Part shown: piece by piece, positions 43,932-52,922 of the stretch | Position numbering within the stretch: the stretch's first letter is position 1 | Layout: the number at the start of each line of letters is the position of its first letter | Source of the DNA: Austwickia sp. | GTDB taxonomy: Bacteria; Actinomycetota; Actinomycetes; Actinomycetales; Dermatophilaceae | Reading direction: 5' to 3' | Length of the DNA stretch: 64,000 bases | Assembly (NCBI GenBank): GCA_016699675.1 | Contig: CP064985.1 | Location: 558,001 to 622,000 of the forward strand | Position numbers and translations under genes: made by a program | Notes under the pieces: model-generated | Told to the model about the DNA's origin: nothing | Databases searched by the model: none | What the model saw: only the letters and a program-made list of their open reading frames with translations

Positions 43932-45551
43932 TCAGTGCCCGTGGCCGTGCCCGTGGCCACCGCCCGCCGCGGCGGGCTCCTCGACCTTCTTCTCCACCAC
44001 CAGGGTGTCGGTCGTCAGCACCATGGACGCGATCGAGGCCGCGTTGCGCAGCGCCGACCGGGTCACCTTGACGGGGTCGATGACACCGGCGCCGTACAGG
44101 TCGCCGTACTGTCCCGTCGCCGCGTTCAGTCCCTGCCCGACGGGCAGCTCCCGAACCTTGGCGACCGCGACGTACCCCTCCATGCCCGCGTTCTCCGCGA
44201 TCCAGCGCAGCGGCTCGGCCGTCGCCTTGCGGATGATCGCCGCACCGGTGGCCTCGTCGCCGGTCAGGTTCAGACCGTCGACCGCCTCCGCGGCGTGCAC
44301 GAGGGCGGTGCCGCCACCGGCGACGATGCCCTCCTCGATGGCCGCGCGGGTCGCCGAGATGGCGTCCTCGATGCGGTGCTTCTTCTCCTTGAGCTCCACC
44401 TCGGTGTGCGCGCCGACCTTGATGACGCAGACGCCGCCGGCCAGCTTCGCGAGGCGCTCCTGGAGCTTCTCGCGGTCCCAGTCGGAGTCGGTGCGCTCGA
44501 TCTCCTGCTTGATCTGCGCGATCCGGGCGTCGACCTCGCCCTGCTGGCCGCCACCCTCGACGATCGTGGTGTTGTCCTTGCTGGCCACCACGCGGCGCGC
44601 GGTGCCGAGCACGTCGAGCCCGGCGCCGTCGAGCTTGAGGCCGACCTCCTCGGAAATGACCGTGGCGCCCGTCAGGATCGCCATGTCCTGCAGCATCGCC
44701 TTGCGGCGGTCGCCGAAGCCGGGGGCCTTCACCGCGATGACCTTGAGGACCTCGCGCATCCGGTTGAGGACCAGCGTCGAGAGCGCCTCGCCGTCGACGT
44801 CCTCCGCGATGACCAGCAGCGGCTTCTTCGCGGTGGCGACCTTCTCCAGCAGCGGCAGCACGTCCTGGACCGAGCTGATCTTGCCCGAGTTGATGAGGAC
44901 GTAGCAGTCCTCCAGCACGCCCTCCATGCGGTCGGCGTCGGTGACGAAGTACGGCGAGAGGTAGCCCTTGTCGAACTGCATCCCCTCGGTGAACTCCAGC
45001 TCCGTGGAGGCCGTCTGGGACTCCTCAACGGTGATGACGCCGTCCTTGCCGACCTTGTCGAACGCCTCGGCGATGAGCTCGCCGATCTCGGTGTCCTGCG
45101 CCGACAGCGCCGCGACCTGCGCGATCTCGGTCTTGCCCTCGACCTCCTTGGCGTTGGCCAGGAGCTTGTTCGAGACCGCCTCGACGGCGGCGTCCATGCC
45201 CTTCTTCAGCGCGGCGGGGGCGGCACCGGCGGCCACATTGCGCAGGCCCTCCTTCACCATCGCCTGCGCCAGGACGGTCGCGGTGGTCGTGCCATCACCG
45301 GCGACGTCGTTCGTCTTGGTCGCGACCTCCTTGGCGAGCTGGGCGCCGAGGTTCTCGTACGCGTCCTCCAGCTCGATCTCCCGGGCGATCGTGACGCCGT
45401 CATTCGTGATCGTGGGGGCGCCCCACGACTTGTCGATGACCACGTTGCGGCCCTTGGGGCCGAGGGTCACCTTGACCGTGTTCGCGAGCGCGTCGACGCC
45501 GCGCTCCAGCGCCTTGCGGGCGGAGTCGTTGAACTCCAGCTCCTTGGCCAT
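43932..45551 (-). CDS. groEL: 60 kDa chaperonin GroEL with His-rich C-terminus (GroEL1 type)
   Basis: The 539-residue subunit has all conserved segments of group I chaperonins: TLGPKGRNVVIDKSWG and AGDGTTTATVLAQAMV in the ATP site, the apical domain, and VAGGGTALVHAAEAV. The C-terminus ends GGGHGHGHGH instead of the GGM repeats of the canonical housekeeping copy. Actinobacteria commonly carry a His-tailed GroEL1 next to groES and a GGM-tailed GroEL2 elsewhere. It follows groES on the same strand after about 150 bases, and both lie downstream of two CIRCE elements. Confidence 0.97.
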   Translation of the reverse strand: MAKELEFNDSARKALERGVDALANTVKVTLGPKGRNVVIDKSWGAPTITNDGVTIAREIELEDAYENLGAQLAKEVATKTNDVAGDGTTTATVLAQAMVKEGLRNVAAGAAPAALKKGMDAAVEAVSNKLLANAKEVEGKTEIAQVAALSAQDTEIGELIAEAFDKVGKDGVITVEESQTASTELEFTEGMQFDKGYLSPYFVTDADRMEGVLEDCYVLINSGKISSVQDVLPLLEKVATAKKPLLVIAEDVDGEALSTLVLNRMREVLKVIAVKAPGFGDRRKAMLQDMAILTGATVISEEVGLKLDGAGLDVLGTARRVVASKDNTTIVEGGGQQGEVDARIAQIKQEIERTDSDWDREKLQERLAKLAGGVCVIKVGAHTEVELKEKKHRIEDAISATRAAIEEGIVAGGGTALVHAAEAVDGLNLTGDEATGAAIIRKATAEPLRWIAENAGMEGYVAVAKVRELPVGQGLNAATGQYGDLYGAGVIDPVKVTRSALRNAASIASMVLTTDTLVVEKKVEEPAAAGGGHGHGHGH

Positions 45552-45701
45552 GTCAATCCTTCTCTCGGTACGTCAGATTCGGTCAGTACCGACGACGCCC
45601 CGGCGCACCGTCGGGTGCAGCCGGGGCGCGTCGTGGCTCATCGGGTCAGCGCTCGAAGCTTTGGGAGCGCTTCGGCAACGCTCGCTGCACTCGCTCGATC
45701 C

Positions 45702-45998
45702 TCAGCGCTCGACGATCGCGAGCACGTCGCGGGCCGAGAGGATCAGGTACTCCTCGCCGGAGAACTTTACTTCCGTGCCGCCGTACTTGCTGTAGATCAC
45801 CTTGTCGCCGACCTTGACGTCGAGCGGAACCCGGTTGCCGTTGTCGTCGATACGACCCGGACCCACCGCCAGGACCTCGCCCTCCTGGGGCTTCTCCTTC
45901 GCGGTGTCCGGGATCACGAGCCCGGACGCGGTGGTCTGCTCGGCCTCGCTGGACTTGACGACGATGCGGTCCTCGAGCGGCTTGATGGAAACCGACAC
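45702..45998 (-). CDS. groES: 10 kDa co-chaperonin GroES
   Basis: The 98-residue protein has the SIKPLEDRIVVK N-terminus, a mobile loop EAEQTTASGLVIPD that contacts GroEL, and the SKYGGTEVKFSGEEYLIL beta core. The GTG start at 45998 has AAAGGTG eight bases upstream. A GTG nine bases earlier would have no room for a ribosome site. It is the first gene of the groES-groEL pair and is controlled by HrcA at the CIRCE sites upstream. Confidence 0.97.
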   Translation of the reverse strand: MSVSIKPLEDRIVVKSSEAEQTTASGLVIPDTAKEKPQEGEVLAVGPGRIDDNGNRVPLDVKVGDKVIYSKYGGTEVKFSGEEYLILSARDVLAIVER

Positions 45999-46132
45999 GG
46001 TCGGCACCTTTCGCTTGAAGTCGCGCCCGGAGACGGACGCGGATGGACTTGGGAGTCGCGCCCTGGTCCGTACGGCGCCGTCGCGGGGGTCACCGTGCGT
46101 ACGTCGGGAGCGGTCACGCGCCGGCGAACTCG

Positions 46133-46159
46133 TTAGCACTTGCTCACCGGGAGTGCTAA
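46133..46159 (-). promoter_or_regulatory. CIRCE operator 1 (HrcA site)
   Basis: TTAGCACTT, nine bases, then GAGTGCTAA, which differs from the CIRCE consensus at one base. It lies 135 bases upstream of the groES start. HrcA binding here represses groES-groEL until heat shock. Confidence 0.9.
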
Positions 46160-46178
46160 GTCGAATCTAAGTCGGCGG

Positions 46179-46205
46179 TTAGCACTCGGTCAACTTGAGT
46201 GCCAA
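46179..46205 (-). promoter_or_regulatory. CIRCE operator 2 (HrcA site)
   Basis: TTAGCACTC, nine bases, then GAGTGCCAA, again one base from consensus. Its centre is 46 bases from that of operator 1. Two copies suggest tight repression. Confidence 0.9.
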
Positions 46206-46276
46206 CCGATGGCCGCGCCGCTCACTGGCGCCATGGCTGGGCCGGGAGCCGCGATGGCCGGACGGCGTACGGCAGG

Positions 46277-47596
46277 ATGAACCCCGTGGAGATCGGGGCC
46301 CTGGAGCAGCTGCTGTCCCCGCAGGGGTGGGCGCTGCTGGAGTCCCTCCCGCCGTACGACGAGGCGACCGCCCTGGCCCTCGGCGCGGCGCTGCGCGACG
46401 CGGGGTACGACGCCGGCCTCGTCGCCGCCGCGCTGACCCAGTCCCGGCTGCGCGCCCGAGCGGCCGACAAGCTCGGCGACTTCGCGTCGGGGATGCTCTT
46501 CACCCCGGACGGCCTGGAGCAGGCCACCCGGCTCGAACTCGCGGCCCGGCATGCCGGGCGCTTCCGGTCCGCCGGCATTGCGCACGTGTGGGACCTCGGC
46601 TGCGGGATCGGGGCGGACGCGATGGCGCTGGCGGCGCTCGGCGTACGGGTCACCGCCCTCGACGCCCACCCCGCCACCGCGGCCATCGCCGGCGTGAATC
46701 TGCGCCACTTCCCTGAGGCGACCAGCCGCGTCGGGGATGCCGAGTCCACCGCGGCGCAGGTGCCCACCGGCGACGGCGCCTGGTTCGACCCGGCGCGCCG
46801 GCTGCCCGGGGTCACGGACGCGCGCGGCCGCACCCGCCGTACCTTCCGCCTCGACGACATCTCCCCCAGCTTCGACACGGTGCTCGCCACCGCCGCCCGC
46901 GTGCCCGCCACCGGCGCGAAGCTCTCCCCGTCGCTGCCGCACGCCGCGGTGCCGGCGGGGTGCGAGGCGCAGTGGACGTCGTACGCCGGCGAGGTGCTCG
47001 AGTGCGCCCTCTGGTGGGGGCCGCTCGTCGAGCGGCCGGGCCGCAGCGCGCGGGTGCTGCGGCCCGCGTCCGGTGGGCGGGCGGCAACGGAGTACGTCGT
47101 CGCCGAGGCCGACACCGACCCGGCCCCGGACGGCGGCCACGCCCTGGCCAGCGGCCTGCCAGCGCCCGGCGACTGGCTCTACGACCCCGACCGCGCCGTC
47201 CTGCGCGCCGGGCTGGTCGGGGCGGTCACCGCGGCGACGGGGGGTGCCGAGCTGGCGCCGGGAGCGGGGTACGTCGTGGCGGCCGACGCCGGCGGCCCCG
47301 GCGCGGCGCCTGACCTCGGCTACGCGCGGCGCTATCGCGTGGTGGAGGCCCTCCCGCTGCAGGTCAAACCCCTCCGCGCCTGGCTGCGCGCCCGCGGCGT
47401 CGGCCGCCTGGTGATCAAGAAACGCGGCGTCGCGCTCGACGTGGACCGGCTGCGCCACGACCTTCGGCTGGACGGCTCCGGGGCGGAGCTGACCTGCGTC
47501 CTCAGCCGGGTGGGGCAGCGACTCGCGTTCATCGCCGTGGAGGCCGTGACACCGGCCGGGGCAAGCATCGACCCACCCACCCAGGAGGATCCGTGA
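46277..47596 (+). CDS. Class I SAM methyltransferase with THUMP-like domain
   Basis: The 439-residue protein has an N-terminal helical part (LLSPQGWALLESLPPYDEATALALGAALRDAG), a Rossmann methyltransferase core (VWDLGCGIGADAMALAALGVRVTALDAHPA, near residues 107-135), a stretch DISPSFDTVLATAARVPATGAKLSPSLPH and a C-terminal THUMP-like region (KPLRAWLRARGVGRLVIKKRGVALDVDRLRHDL). Such proteins are assumed to methylate RNA. The target is unknown. The stop overlaps the cobT start (GTGA). Confidence 0.82.
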   Translation: MNPVEIGALEQLLSPQGWALLESLPPYDEATALALGAALRDAGYDAGLVAAALTQSRLRARAADKLGDFASGMLFTPDGLEQATRLELAARHAGRFRSAGIAHVWDLGCGIGADAMALAALGVRVTALDAHPATAAIAGVNLRHFPEATSRVGDAESTAAQVPTGDGAWFDPARRLPGVTDARGRTRRTFRLDDISPSFDTVLATAARVPATGAKLSPSLPHAAVPAGCEAQWTSYAGEVLECALWWGPLVERPGRSARVLRPASGGRAATEYVVAEADTDPAPDGGHALASGLPAPGDWLYDPDRAVLRAGLVGAVTAATGGAELAPGAGYVVAADAGGPGAAPDLGYARRYRVVEALPLQVKPLRAWLRARGVGRLVIKKRGVALDVDRLRHDLRLDGSGAELTCVLSRVGQRLAFIAVEAVTPAGASIDPPTQEDP

Positions 47597-48732
47597 CACC
47601 GCAGGGAAGCGTGACCACCACCGGTACGTCGATCGCCCCGCCGGACGCCGACATCTACGCCGCCGCGCGGGCCCGCAGCGACGCCCAGGCCAAGCCGCTC
47701 GGCGCGCTCGGGCAGCTGGAGGAGCTCGGCGCCTGGGTCGCGTCCTGCCAGGGCAAGTGCCCGCCCGACCCGCTGGACGACGTCCGCGTGGTGGTGTTCG
47801 CGGGGGATCACGGCGTCGCGCAGTACGGCGTCTCGGCGTACCCGCCCGAGGTCACCACCGCGGTGGTGAACGCCGCGCTTTCCGGCCGCGCCGGGGTCTC
47901 GGCGCTGGCCGCGGCGCACGGGCTGCGTGTGCGGGTACTCGACATCGCCTGCGCGCACGACGTGCCGGACGCGCCCCCCGAGCTCACCGCCCACAAGATC
48001 AACACCGGCAGCGCGCCGCTGCACCTGCGCGACGCCCTGACGCACCAGGAGTGCGCGGCGGCGCTGGCGGCGGGCGACCTCGTGGCCGCGGAGGAGATCG
48101 CCGACGGTGCGCAGCTGCTCATCGCCGGCGACATCGGCATCGGGAACACCACCCCCGCCGCGTGCCTCATCGCGGCCACGTGCGGCCTGACCGCCCGGGT
48201 CGTGACCGGCCGCGGCACCGGGCTGGACGACGCGGGCCTGGCCGCCAAGACGGAGGTGATCGCGGCGGCGCTGGAGCGGGTGGGGGGCCGGGCCGCCGAC
48301 CCGTTCGAGCGGCTGGCGGCTCTGGGCTCCGCGGACATGGCGGCCGCCGTGGGCTTCATCGCGGGCGCGGCGACCCGGGGCGTCCCGGTCCTGGTCGACG
48401 GCGTGATCGCCGCCGCGGAGGCGCTGCTCGCGGAGGGGCTCTACCCGGGTACGGCGGCATGGCTCCGGGGCGGGCACCTGTCCCCCGAACCCGCGTGCGC
48501 GCTGGCGCTGCAGCATTTGGGTCTGGCGCCGATCCTCGACCTGGGGATGCGGCTGGGCGAGGGGTCCGGCGCCGTCGCCGCTGTCCCCGTGGTGCGCTCA
48601 GCCGTGGCCGCCCTGCGCGACGTGGCTCTGCTCGCCGACATCGTCGGGGCCGGCCCGGCCGGGGACGACGCCGGCGCTGGTGGCGGGGCGGGCGCCGGTG
48701 GCGGGGCCGGCGCGGGCGACCGAACGGCGTGA
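47593..48732 (+). CDS. cobT: Nicotinate-nucleotide-dimethylbenzimidazole phosphoribosyltransferase
   Basis: CobT activates the lower base (5,6-dimethylbenzimidazole) of cobalamin as its alpha-ribotide. The 379-residue enzyme has KPLGALGQLEELGAW, VFAGDHGVAQYGVSAYP, the GDIGIGNTTPAACL loop and the catalytic Glu323 in RLGEGSGAVAAV. The last 25 residues are a Gly/Ala repeat of no known role. It is coupled at both ends by GTGA overlaps, with the methyltransferase before it and cobS after it. Confidence 0.95.
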   Translation: MTPQGSVTTTGTSIAPPDADIYAAARARSDAQAKPLGALGQLEELGAWVASCQGKCPPDPLDDVRVVVFAGDHGVAQYGVSAYPPEVTTAVVNAALSGRAGVSALAAAHGLRVRVLDIACAHDVPDAPPELTAHKINTGSAPLHLRDALTHQECAAALAAGDLVAAEEIADGAQLLIAGDIGIGNTTPAACLIAATCGLTARVVTGRGTGLDDAGLAAKTEVIAAALERVGGRAADPFERLAALGSADMAAAVGFIAGAATRGVPVLVDGVIAAAEALLAEGLYPGTAAWLRGGHLSPEPACALALQHLGLAPILDLGMRLGEGSGAVAAVPVVRSAVAALRDVALLADIVGAGPAGDDAGAGGGAGAGGGAGAGDRTA

Positions 48733-49559
48733 ACGCGGGCCCGCACTCCAAGAGCCGGCCGGGGCAGGGGCCGGGGATTCTGCCGCGGGACGCGTTCGCG
48801 CTGGCGGCCGGCACGTTGACGGTGCTGCCGACGCCGGTACCGACGGCCGTGAACCGCCGCGTGGCGGGCTGGGCGATGGTGCTCGGCCCGGTCGTGCTGC
48901 TGCCGATCACGCTAGTCGCCGCGCTGGTCGGATGGCTGGCGGGCCGGGCCGGCGCCCCCTCCCTGGCGGTGGGGATGCTCACGCTCGGGCTGGTGCTGGC
49001 CGGGACCCGCGCGATCCACGCCGACGGCCTGGCCGACACGATCGACGGCCTCGGCGTCGCCTGGGATCGGGACCGCGCGCTCGACGTCATGCGGCGGGGC
49101 GACGTCGGCCCGATGGGCGCCACCGCGCTGATCGTCGCGGTGGGGCTGCAGGCGGCCTGCCTCGGTGCCGTGCTGACGGGCCCGGGGTCGCGGGCGGGGT
49201 GGGGCAGCTGGGTCTGTGCCGCAGCACTGCTGGCGGCGTCGCGGGCCGCGCTGGCGACGGGCACCCGAGTGGGGGTGCCGTCGGCCCGACCCGAGGGGCT
49301 GGGCGAGGCGGTCGCCGGATCCGTGTCGTGGTGGCGCTGGCTCGGGTGCTGGGCCGCGACCCTGCTGATGGTGGCGTTGGCCGCCGTTGCGGGGGCGAGA
49401 TCCGTGCCGGTCGCGGTCGTCGGGGTGCTTGCTGCGGCAAGCGCCGTCGAAGCGGCCTTGACCTTCGTCCGCAGCCGGCTGGGCGGCATCACCGGTGACG
49501 TGCTGGGCGCCCTCGTCGAGGTCGCGGCCTGCGTGCTGCTGCTGGTGGCAACGTTCTGA
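48729..49559 (+). CDS. cobS: Adenosylcobinamide-GDP ribazoletransferase (cobalamin synthase)
   Basis: CobS joins adenosylcobinamide-GDP to alpha-ribazole in the membrane, the last step of the nucleotide-loop pathway. The 276-residue protein has about seven helices and the metal-binding motif HADGLADTIDGLG, plus RRGDVGPMGATAL. It uses the ribotide supplied by CobT and starts at a GTG overlapping the cobT stop. The other loop gene, cobU, is not visible in the window. Confidence 0.93.
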   Translation: MNAGPHSKSRPGQGPGILPRDAFALAAGTLTVLPTPVPTAVNRRVAGWAMVLGPVVLLPITLVAALVGWLAGRAGAPSLAVGMLTLGLVLAGTRAIHADGLADTIDGLGVAWDRDRALDVMRRGDVGPMGATALIVAVGLQAACLGAVLTGPGSRAGWGSWVCAAALLAASRAALATGTRVGVPSARPEGLGEAVAGSVSWWRWLGCWAATLLMVALAAVAGARSVPVAVVGVLAAASAVEAALTFVRSRLGGITGDVLGALVEVAACVLLLVATF

Positions 49560-49673
49560 TGGGGCGCAGCACGACCGAACTGCTACCACAACGAAACGCA
49601 GAGTCGATGGCAGTATGACAAAGGCGCAGACCACCGGCTCTTGGCTACGCTTGGCGCTGGTGGCGGCCGAGTC

Positions 49674-50696
49674 TTATGGCAGTAGTTTGGTCGCAGCCAG
49701 CAGAGCGTGACATCGGGTCAGGCGGGCCCGCCACCACAGATCTCGCGCCGGCGGGACGGCCCAGCCCGCCAAGAGCTTCGGGTCGGCCGACACCCGACGT
49801 ACCGTCAACTCCCCCGCCACCGGCACCATCGGCTCCGCCGCGACGTCGCCGGCCAGCAGCTCCACCGTGCCCAGCCCGCAGGCGTGCTCCAGCGACGGCA
49901 AGGCGGCCGCCAAGGCGACGCCCGCCGCGATCCCCACCGAGGTGTCCAGCGCGCTGCTCACCACCGCGGGCAGCCCGCAGTCCGCGACGACGCGCAGCGC
50001 CGCCCGCACCCCGCCCAGCGGCGCCACCTTGACGACGACCAGGTCCGCCGCGCCCAGGTCGCGCACCCGCAGCGGGTCGGCGGCCTTGCGGATCGACTCG
50101 TCGGCCGCGATCGGGACCGGCAGCCGGTCGCGGGCCAGCACCCCGCGCAGCTCGGCGAGTTCTTCGACGGCGCGGCAGGGCTGCTCGACGTACTCCAGGC
50201 CGTACGCCGCGAGCCGCCGTACCGCCTCCCGCGCCTCGTCCACCGACCACCCGCCGTTGGCGTCGACCCGCAGCCGCGCCGCCGGACCCATGACCTCGCG
50301 CACCCGCGCCACCCGGGCCACGTCGTCGGCGAGCGACTGCCCGGCCTCGGCGACCTTCACCTTGGCGGTGCAGCACCCGTCGTACCGCGCCAACACCGCG
50401 GCCACATCGTCAGCCACCACGGCCGGGACCGTCGCGTTGACCGGCACCGACGTGCGCACCGGCGGCGGAAAGCCGACCCACGCCGCCTCGATCGCCGCGG
50501 CGAGCCAGCGGGCGGCCTCGGCATCGCCGTACTCCACGAACGGCGCGAACTCCCCCCACCCCGCGGGGCCGCGCAGCAGCAGCGCCTCGCGCGCCGTCAC
50601 TCCGCGAAACCGCACGCGCAGCGGGATGGCCACCACCCGCGCGGCGGCGAGCAGGTCATCCAGCGCGGGAACGGGTACGTCGTCCGCGGAGCTCAC
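49674..50696 (-). CDS. menC: o-Succinylbenzoate synthase
   Basis: MenC dehydrates SHCHC to o-succinylbenzoate in menaquinone synthesis. The 340-residue enolase-superfamily enzyme has the catalytic Lys pair in TAKVKVAE, metal ligands in LRVDANGGW, YVEQPC and IAADES, and the second Lys in VVVKVAPLGG. It follows pta by 15 bases on the same strand and is probably cotranscribed with it. menB, menE and menA lie within the next 9 kb. Confidence 0.93.
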   Translation of the reverse strand: MSSADDVPVPALDDLLAAARVVAIPLRVRFRGVTAREALLLRGPAGWGEFAPFVEYGDAEAARWLAAAIEAAWVGFPPPVRTSVPVNATVPAVVADDVAAVLARYDGCCTAKVKVAEAGQSLADDVARVARVREVMGPAARLRVDANGGWSVDEAREAVRRLAAYGLEYVEQPCRAVEELAELRGVLARDRLPVPIAADESIRKAADPLRVRDLGAADLVVVKVAPLGGVRAALRVVADCGLPAVVSSALDTSVGIAAGVALAAALPSLEHACGLGTVELLAGDVAAEPMVPVAGELTVRRVSADPKLLAGWAVPPARDLWWRARLTRCHALLAATKLLP

Positions 50697-50711
50697 CCGC
50701 CCACGCTAGCG

Positions 50712-52733
50712 TCAGCCCAGTTCGGCGGCCTTGACCGCGGTGGCCACGATGAGGTCCATGACGCCCTCCACGGTGGCGTCCATGGGCAGCATGTTCACGG
50801 CCTTCGAGAGCCCCTGCAGCACCGGCGGGTGCACCTGGGCGCGGCCGGACTGCCCGATCGCCTTCGCGGTGACCGCGGCGGAGGCGATGTCCGGGAAGAC
50901 GAACACCGTCGCGTCGCCGTCGGGCGAGCGGTGCCGGCGCGCCGCGTCCTGGAAGGCTTCGGGGCCCTCCGTGCGCAGGTCCGGGCGTCGTTCGGCGAGC
51001 ATCTGGCGGGCCGCCGCGATGGTCTGGCGGTCGTGGTGCGCGGTCGGCGACCAGGACGTCGGCGCGACGAACGCGATGTGCGGGACGAGCCCGGCGAGCC
51101 GGGCTGTCGCCGCGGTCTGGTCGGCGATGCAGGCGAGCTGCTCGGCGTTCGGATGCGGGTTGATCAGCGCGTCCGCGAAGAAGACCACCTCGTCGGGCAG
51201 CATCGTCGCCGACGAACTCGACAGCGTGCGCACGTTCGAGCCGAGCGCCACGGCCGAGCGGACCGCCGCCAGGAAGCGGTCGCGGTCCTCGCCGATGCCG
51301 CCGACCAGGCCGTCGACCTCGCCCTCCCGCAGCAGCGCCAGGGCACGGATCAGCGGGTCGCCCGGCTCGAAGAACGTGCCCGCCGCCACCAGGGCGTCGC
51401 GGATGGCCATGGTCTCCGGGGTCTGCTGGGCGGGGTTGACGACCTGGGTGCCCAGCGGCAGCTGCAGGTGCAAGCGGTCCAGCTGGGCGTCGATGGCCGC
51501 CGGGTCGCCGATCAGCGTGAACTGCAGCGCGCCGAACCGGTGCAGGTGGGAGACCGCCTGCAGCACCCGGCTGTCGTCCCCGTCGGTGAGCGCGAGACGG
51601 ACCCGACCCTTGCTCATCTCGGCGCGCAGGTGGTACTCGAACTGCGCCGGCGTCACCCTCACCGAGCTTTCGGCGGTGGGCAGCGACGCGAGGAAGTCCT
51701 CGTCGAAGCCCGCGGCGACGACGCGCATGACCCGACGGGCCCGGTCCTCGTCGTCCGCGGGGATGTCCTGGTCGATCCCGACGATCTGCTGCGCCGTCGG
51801 GAAGGTCTTCTCGTCGGTGAGCAGGAGCGGCAGGCCGGCTTCCAGCGCGGGCTCGACGAGACGGAGTACGTCGGGGTGCGGCGCGATCCCCGCCGTGAGC
51901 AGCAGGCCCGCCAGGCGGGTGCCGCCGGCCTCCGCGAGCGCGACGGAGAGCAGGACGTCGTGCCGGTCGCCCGGCGCCACGATCAGCGAGCCCTCCTCCA
52001 GGGAGGGGATGAACCCGAGGACCGCCTGGGCGGCGATGACCGTCCGGGCGACGCGGCGGCCGAGGTCGTGGCCCGAGATGACCTGGACGCCGAGGGCCCG
52101 GACGACGTCCGATACCCGCGGCTGAACGAACTCGGGGTGATCGCCGACGGTCCCGACGCAGCTCAGGTGGCGGCCGGCGACGGCGTCGACGTACGCCTGG
52201 TGGTCGGCCTCGGGGGGAATCCGGTTGGCGACGACGCCGATGACGCGGGACTGGCCGCGGGTCCGGTACATCTGCTCGGCCGTCGCCACCAGGTCGGCGA
52301 ACCGCTCGGGCTCCAACGCGCCCGCGGCCGCGACGAGGACCACCTCGGCGTCGAGGGCCTGGGCGGTCTCGATGTTGATGCGGTCGGCGTACGGCTGGTT
52401 GGCCGTCGCCGCCAGTCCCTCCAGGACCAGGACGCGGTTCTCGGCGTCGAGGTCGGCGGTGCGCTCGATGATACGGGACATCGCGCCGATGAGGCGGCCC
52501 CCGGCGAGCCGCCGGTCCAGCTCCTCGACGGAGATCGGCTGCGGCGGGCGCAGCGACGTGGCCAGCCGGAACAGCTCGGTGGACTGGTCCTGGCCGAAGC
52601 CCCCGGCCTGCGCGAACGGCTTGCAGAACGCGACCGCGACGTGTCGCTCGCTCAGCGCATGCACGAGCCCGAGGCAGGCGACGGTAACGCCGGCGCCGTG
52701 GTTCACCGGGACGACGAGGATGCTGCGGGCCAT
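50712..52733 (-). CDS. pta: Phosphate acetyltransferase (long, three-domain form)
   Basis: Pta interconverts acetyl-CoA and acetyl phosphate. The 673-residue protein has a BioD-like N-terminal domain (about 1-210, LVVPVNHGAGVTVACLGL), a central DRTGG domain, and the C-terminal catalytic transferase (about 370-673: RVRLALTDGDDSRVLQA, SSSSATMLPDEVVFFADALINPHPN, GPEAFQDAARRHRS). An ackA gene is not next to it. The ATG follows AGGGAG at 7-base spacing. A perfect 15-bp tandem duplication lies just upstream. Confidence 0.95.
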   Translation of the reverse strand: MARSILVVPVNHGAGVTVACLGLVHALSERHVAVAFCKPFAQAGGFGQDQSTELFRLATSLRPPQPISVEELDRRLAGGRLIGAMSRIIERTADLDAENRVLVLEGLAATANQPYADRINIETAQALDAEVVLVAAAGALEPERFADLVATAEQMYRTRGQSRVIGVVANRIPPEADHQAYVDAVAGRHLSCVGTVGDHPEFVQPRVSDVVRALGVQVISGHDLGRRVARTVIAAQAVLGFIPSLEEGSLIVAPGDRHDVLLSVALAEAGGTRLAGLLLTAGIAPHPDVLRLVEPALEAGLPLLLTDEKTFPTAQQIVGIDQDIPADDEDRARRVMRVVAAGFDEDFLASLPTAESSVRVTPAQFEYHLRAEMSKGRVRLALTDGDDSRVLQAVSHLHRFGALQFTLIGDPAAIDAQLDRLHLQLPLGTQVVNPAQQTPETMAIRDALVAAGTFFEPGDPLIRALALLREGEVDGLVGGIGEDRDRFLAAVRSAVALGSNVRTLSSSSATMLPDEVVFFADALINPHPNAEQLACIADQTAATARLAGLVPHIAFVAPTSWSPTAHHDRQTIAAARQMLAERRPDLRTEGPEAFQDAARRHRSPDGDATVFVFPDIASAAVTAKAIGQSGRAQVHPPVLQGLSKAVNMLPMDATVEGVMDLIVATAVKAAELG

Positions 52734-52755
52734 GAGGGGGCTCCCTTTTTCGTTG

Positions 52756-52785
52756 CTGGCATATGACTGGCTGGCATATGACTGG
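52756..52785. repeat. Perfect 15-bp tandem duplication upstream of pta
   Basis: CTGGCATATGACTGG is present twice in direct succession in the divergent region between pta and menB, 23 bases from the pta start codon. Each copy holds the palindrome CATATG. On the pta strand it lies close to where a promoter or 5' leader would be, so it may affect expression. Confidence 0.9.
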
Positions 52786-52922
52786 CGGGTGCCGCGCATG
52801 GCGAGGCCGGCGGGGCCGGGCGCGCAACGCGCGAGACTTTCGTGTGCCCTATCGGCGGGCGCGCGGCGCTCGGGAGGCTTTTGCGCCCGCGGCCCGCCGG
52901 CTCGGCCCCTAGGATCGCGGAC

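Noticed and set aside
43935..46136. A 733-codon open frame antisense to groEL and groES
   Set aside because: It runs across two certain genes and the CIRCE region and has no protein-like features.
46160..47592. A cobalamin riboswitch ahead of the methyltransferase-cobT-cobS genes
   Set aside because: No B12-box (GCCACTG type) or its surrounding stems is visible in the short leader or between the genes.
49707..52766. A 1019-codon open frame antisense to menC and pta
   Set aside because: Shadow frame with Arg/Gly/Asp-biased composition. MenC and Pta motifs on the other strand are unambiguous.
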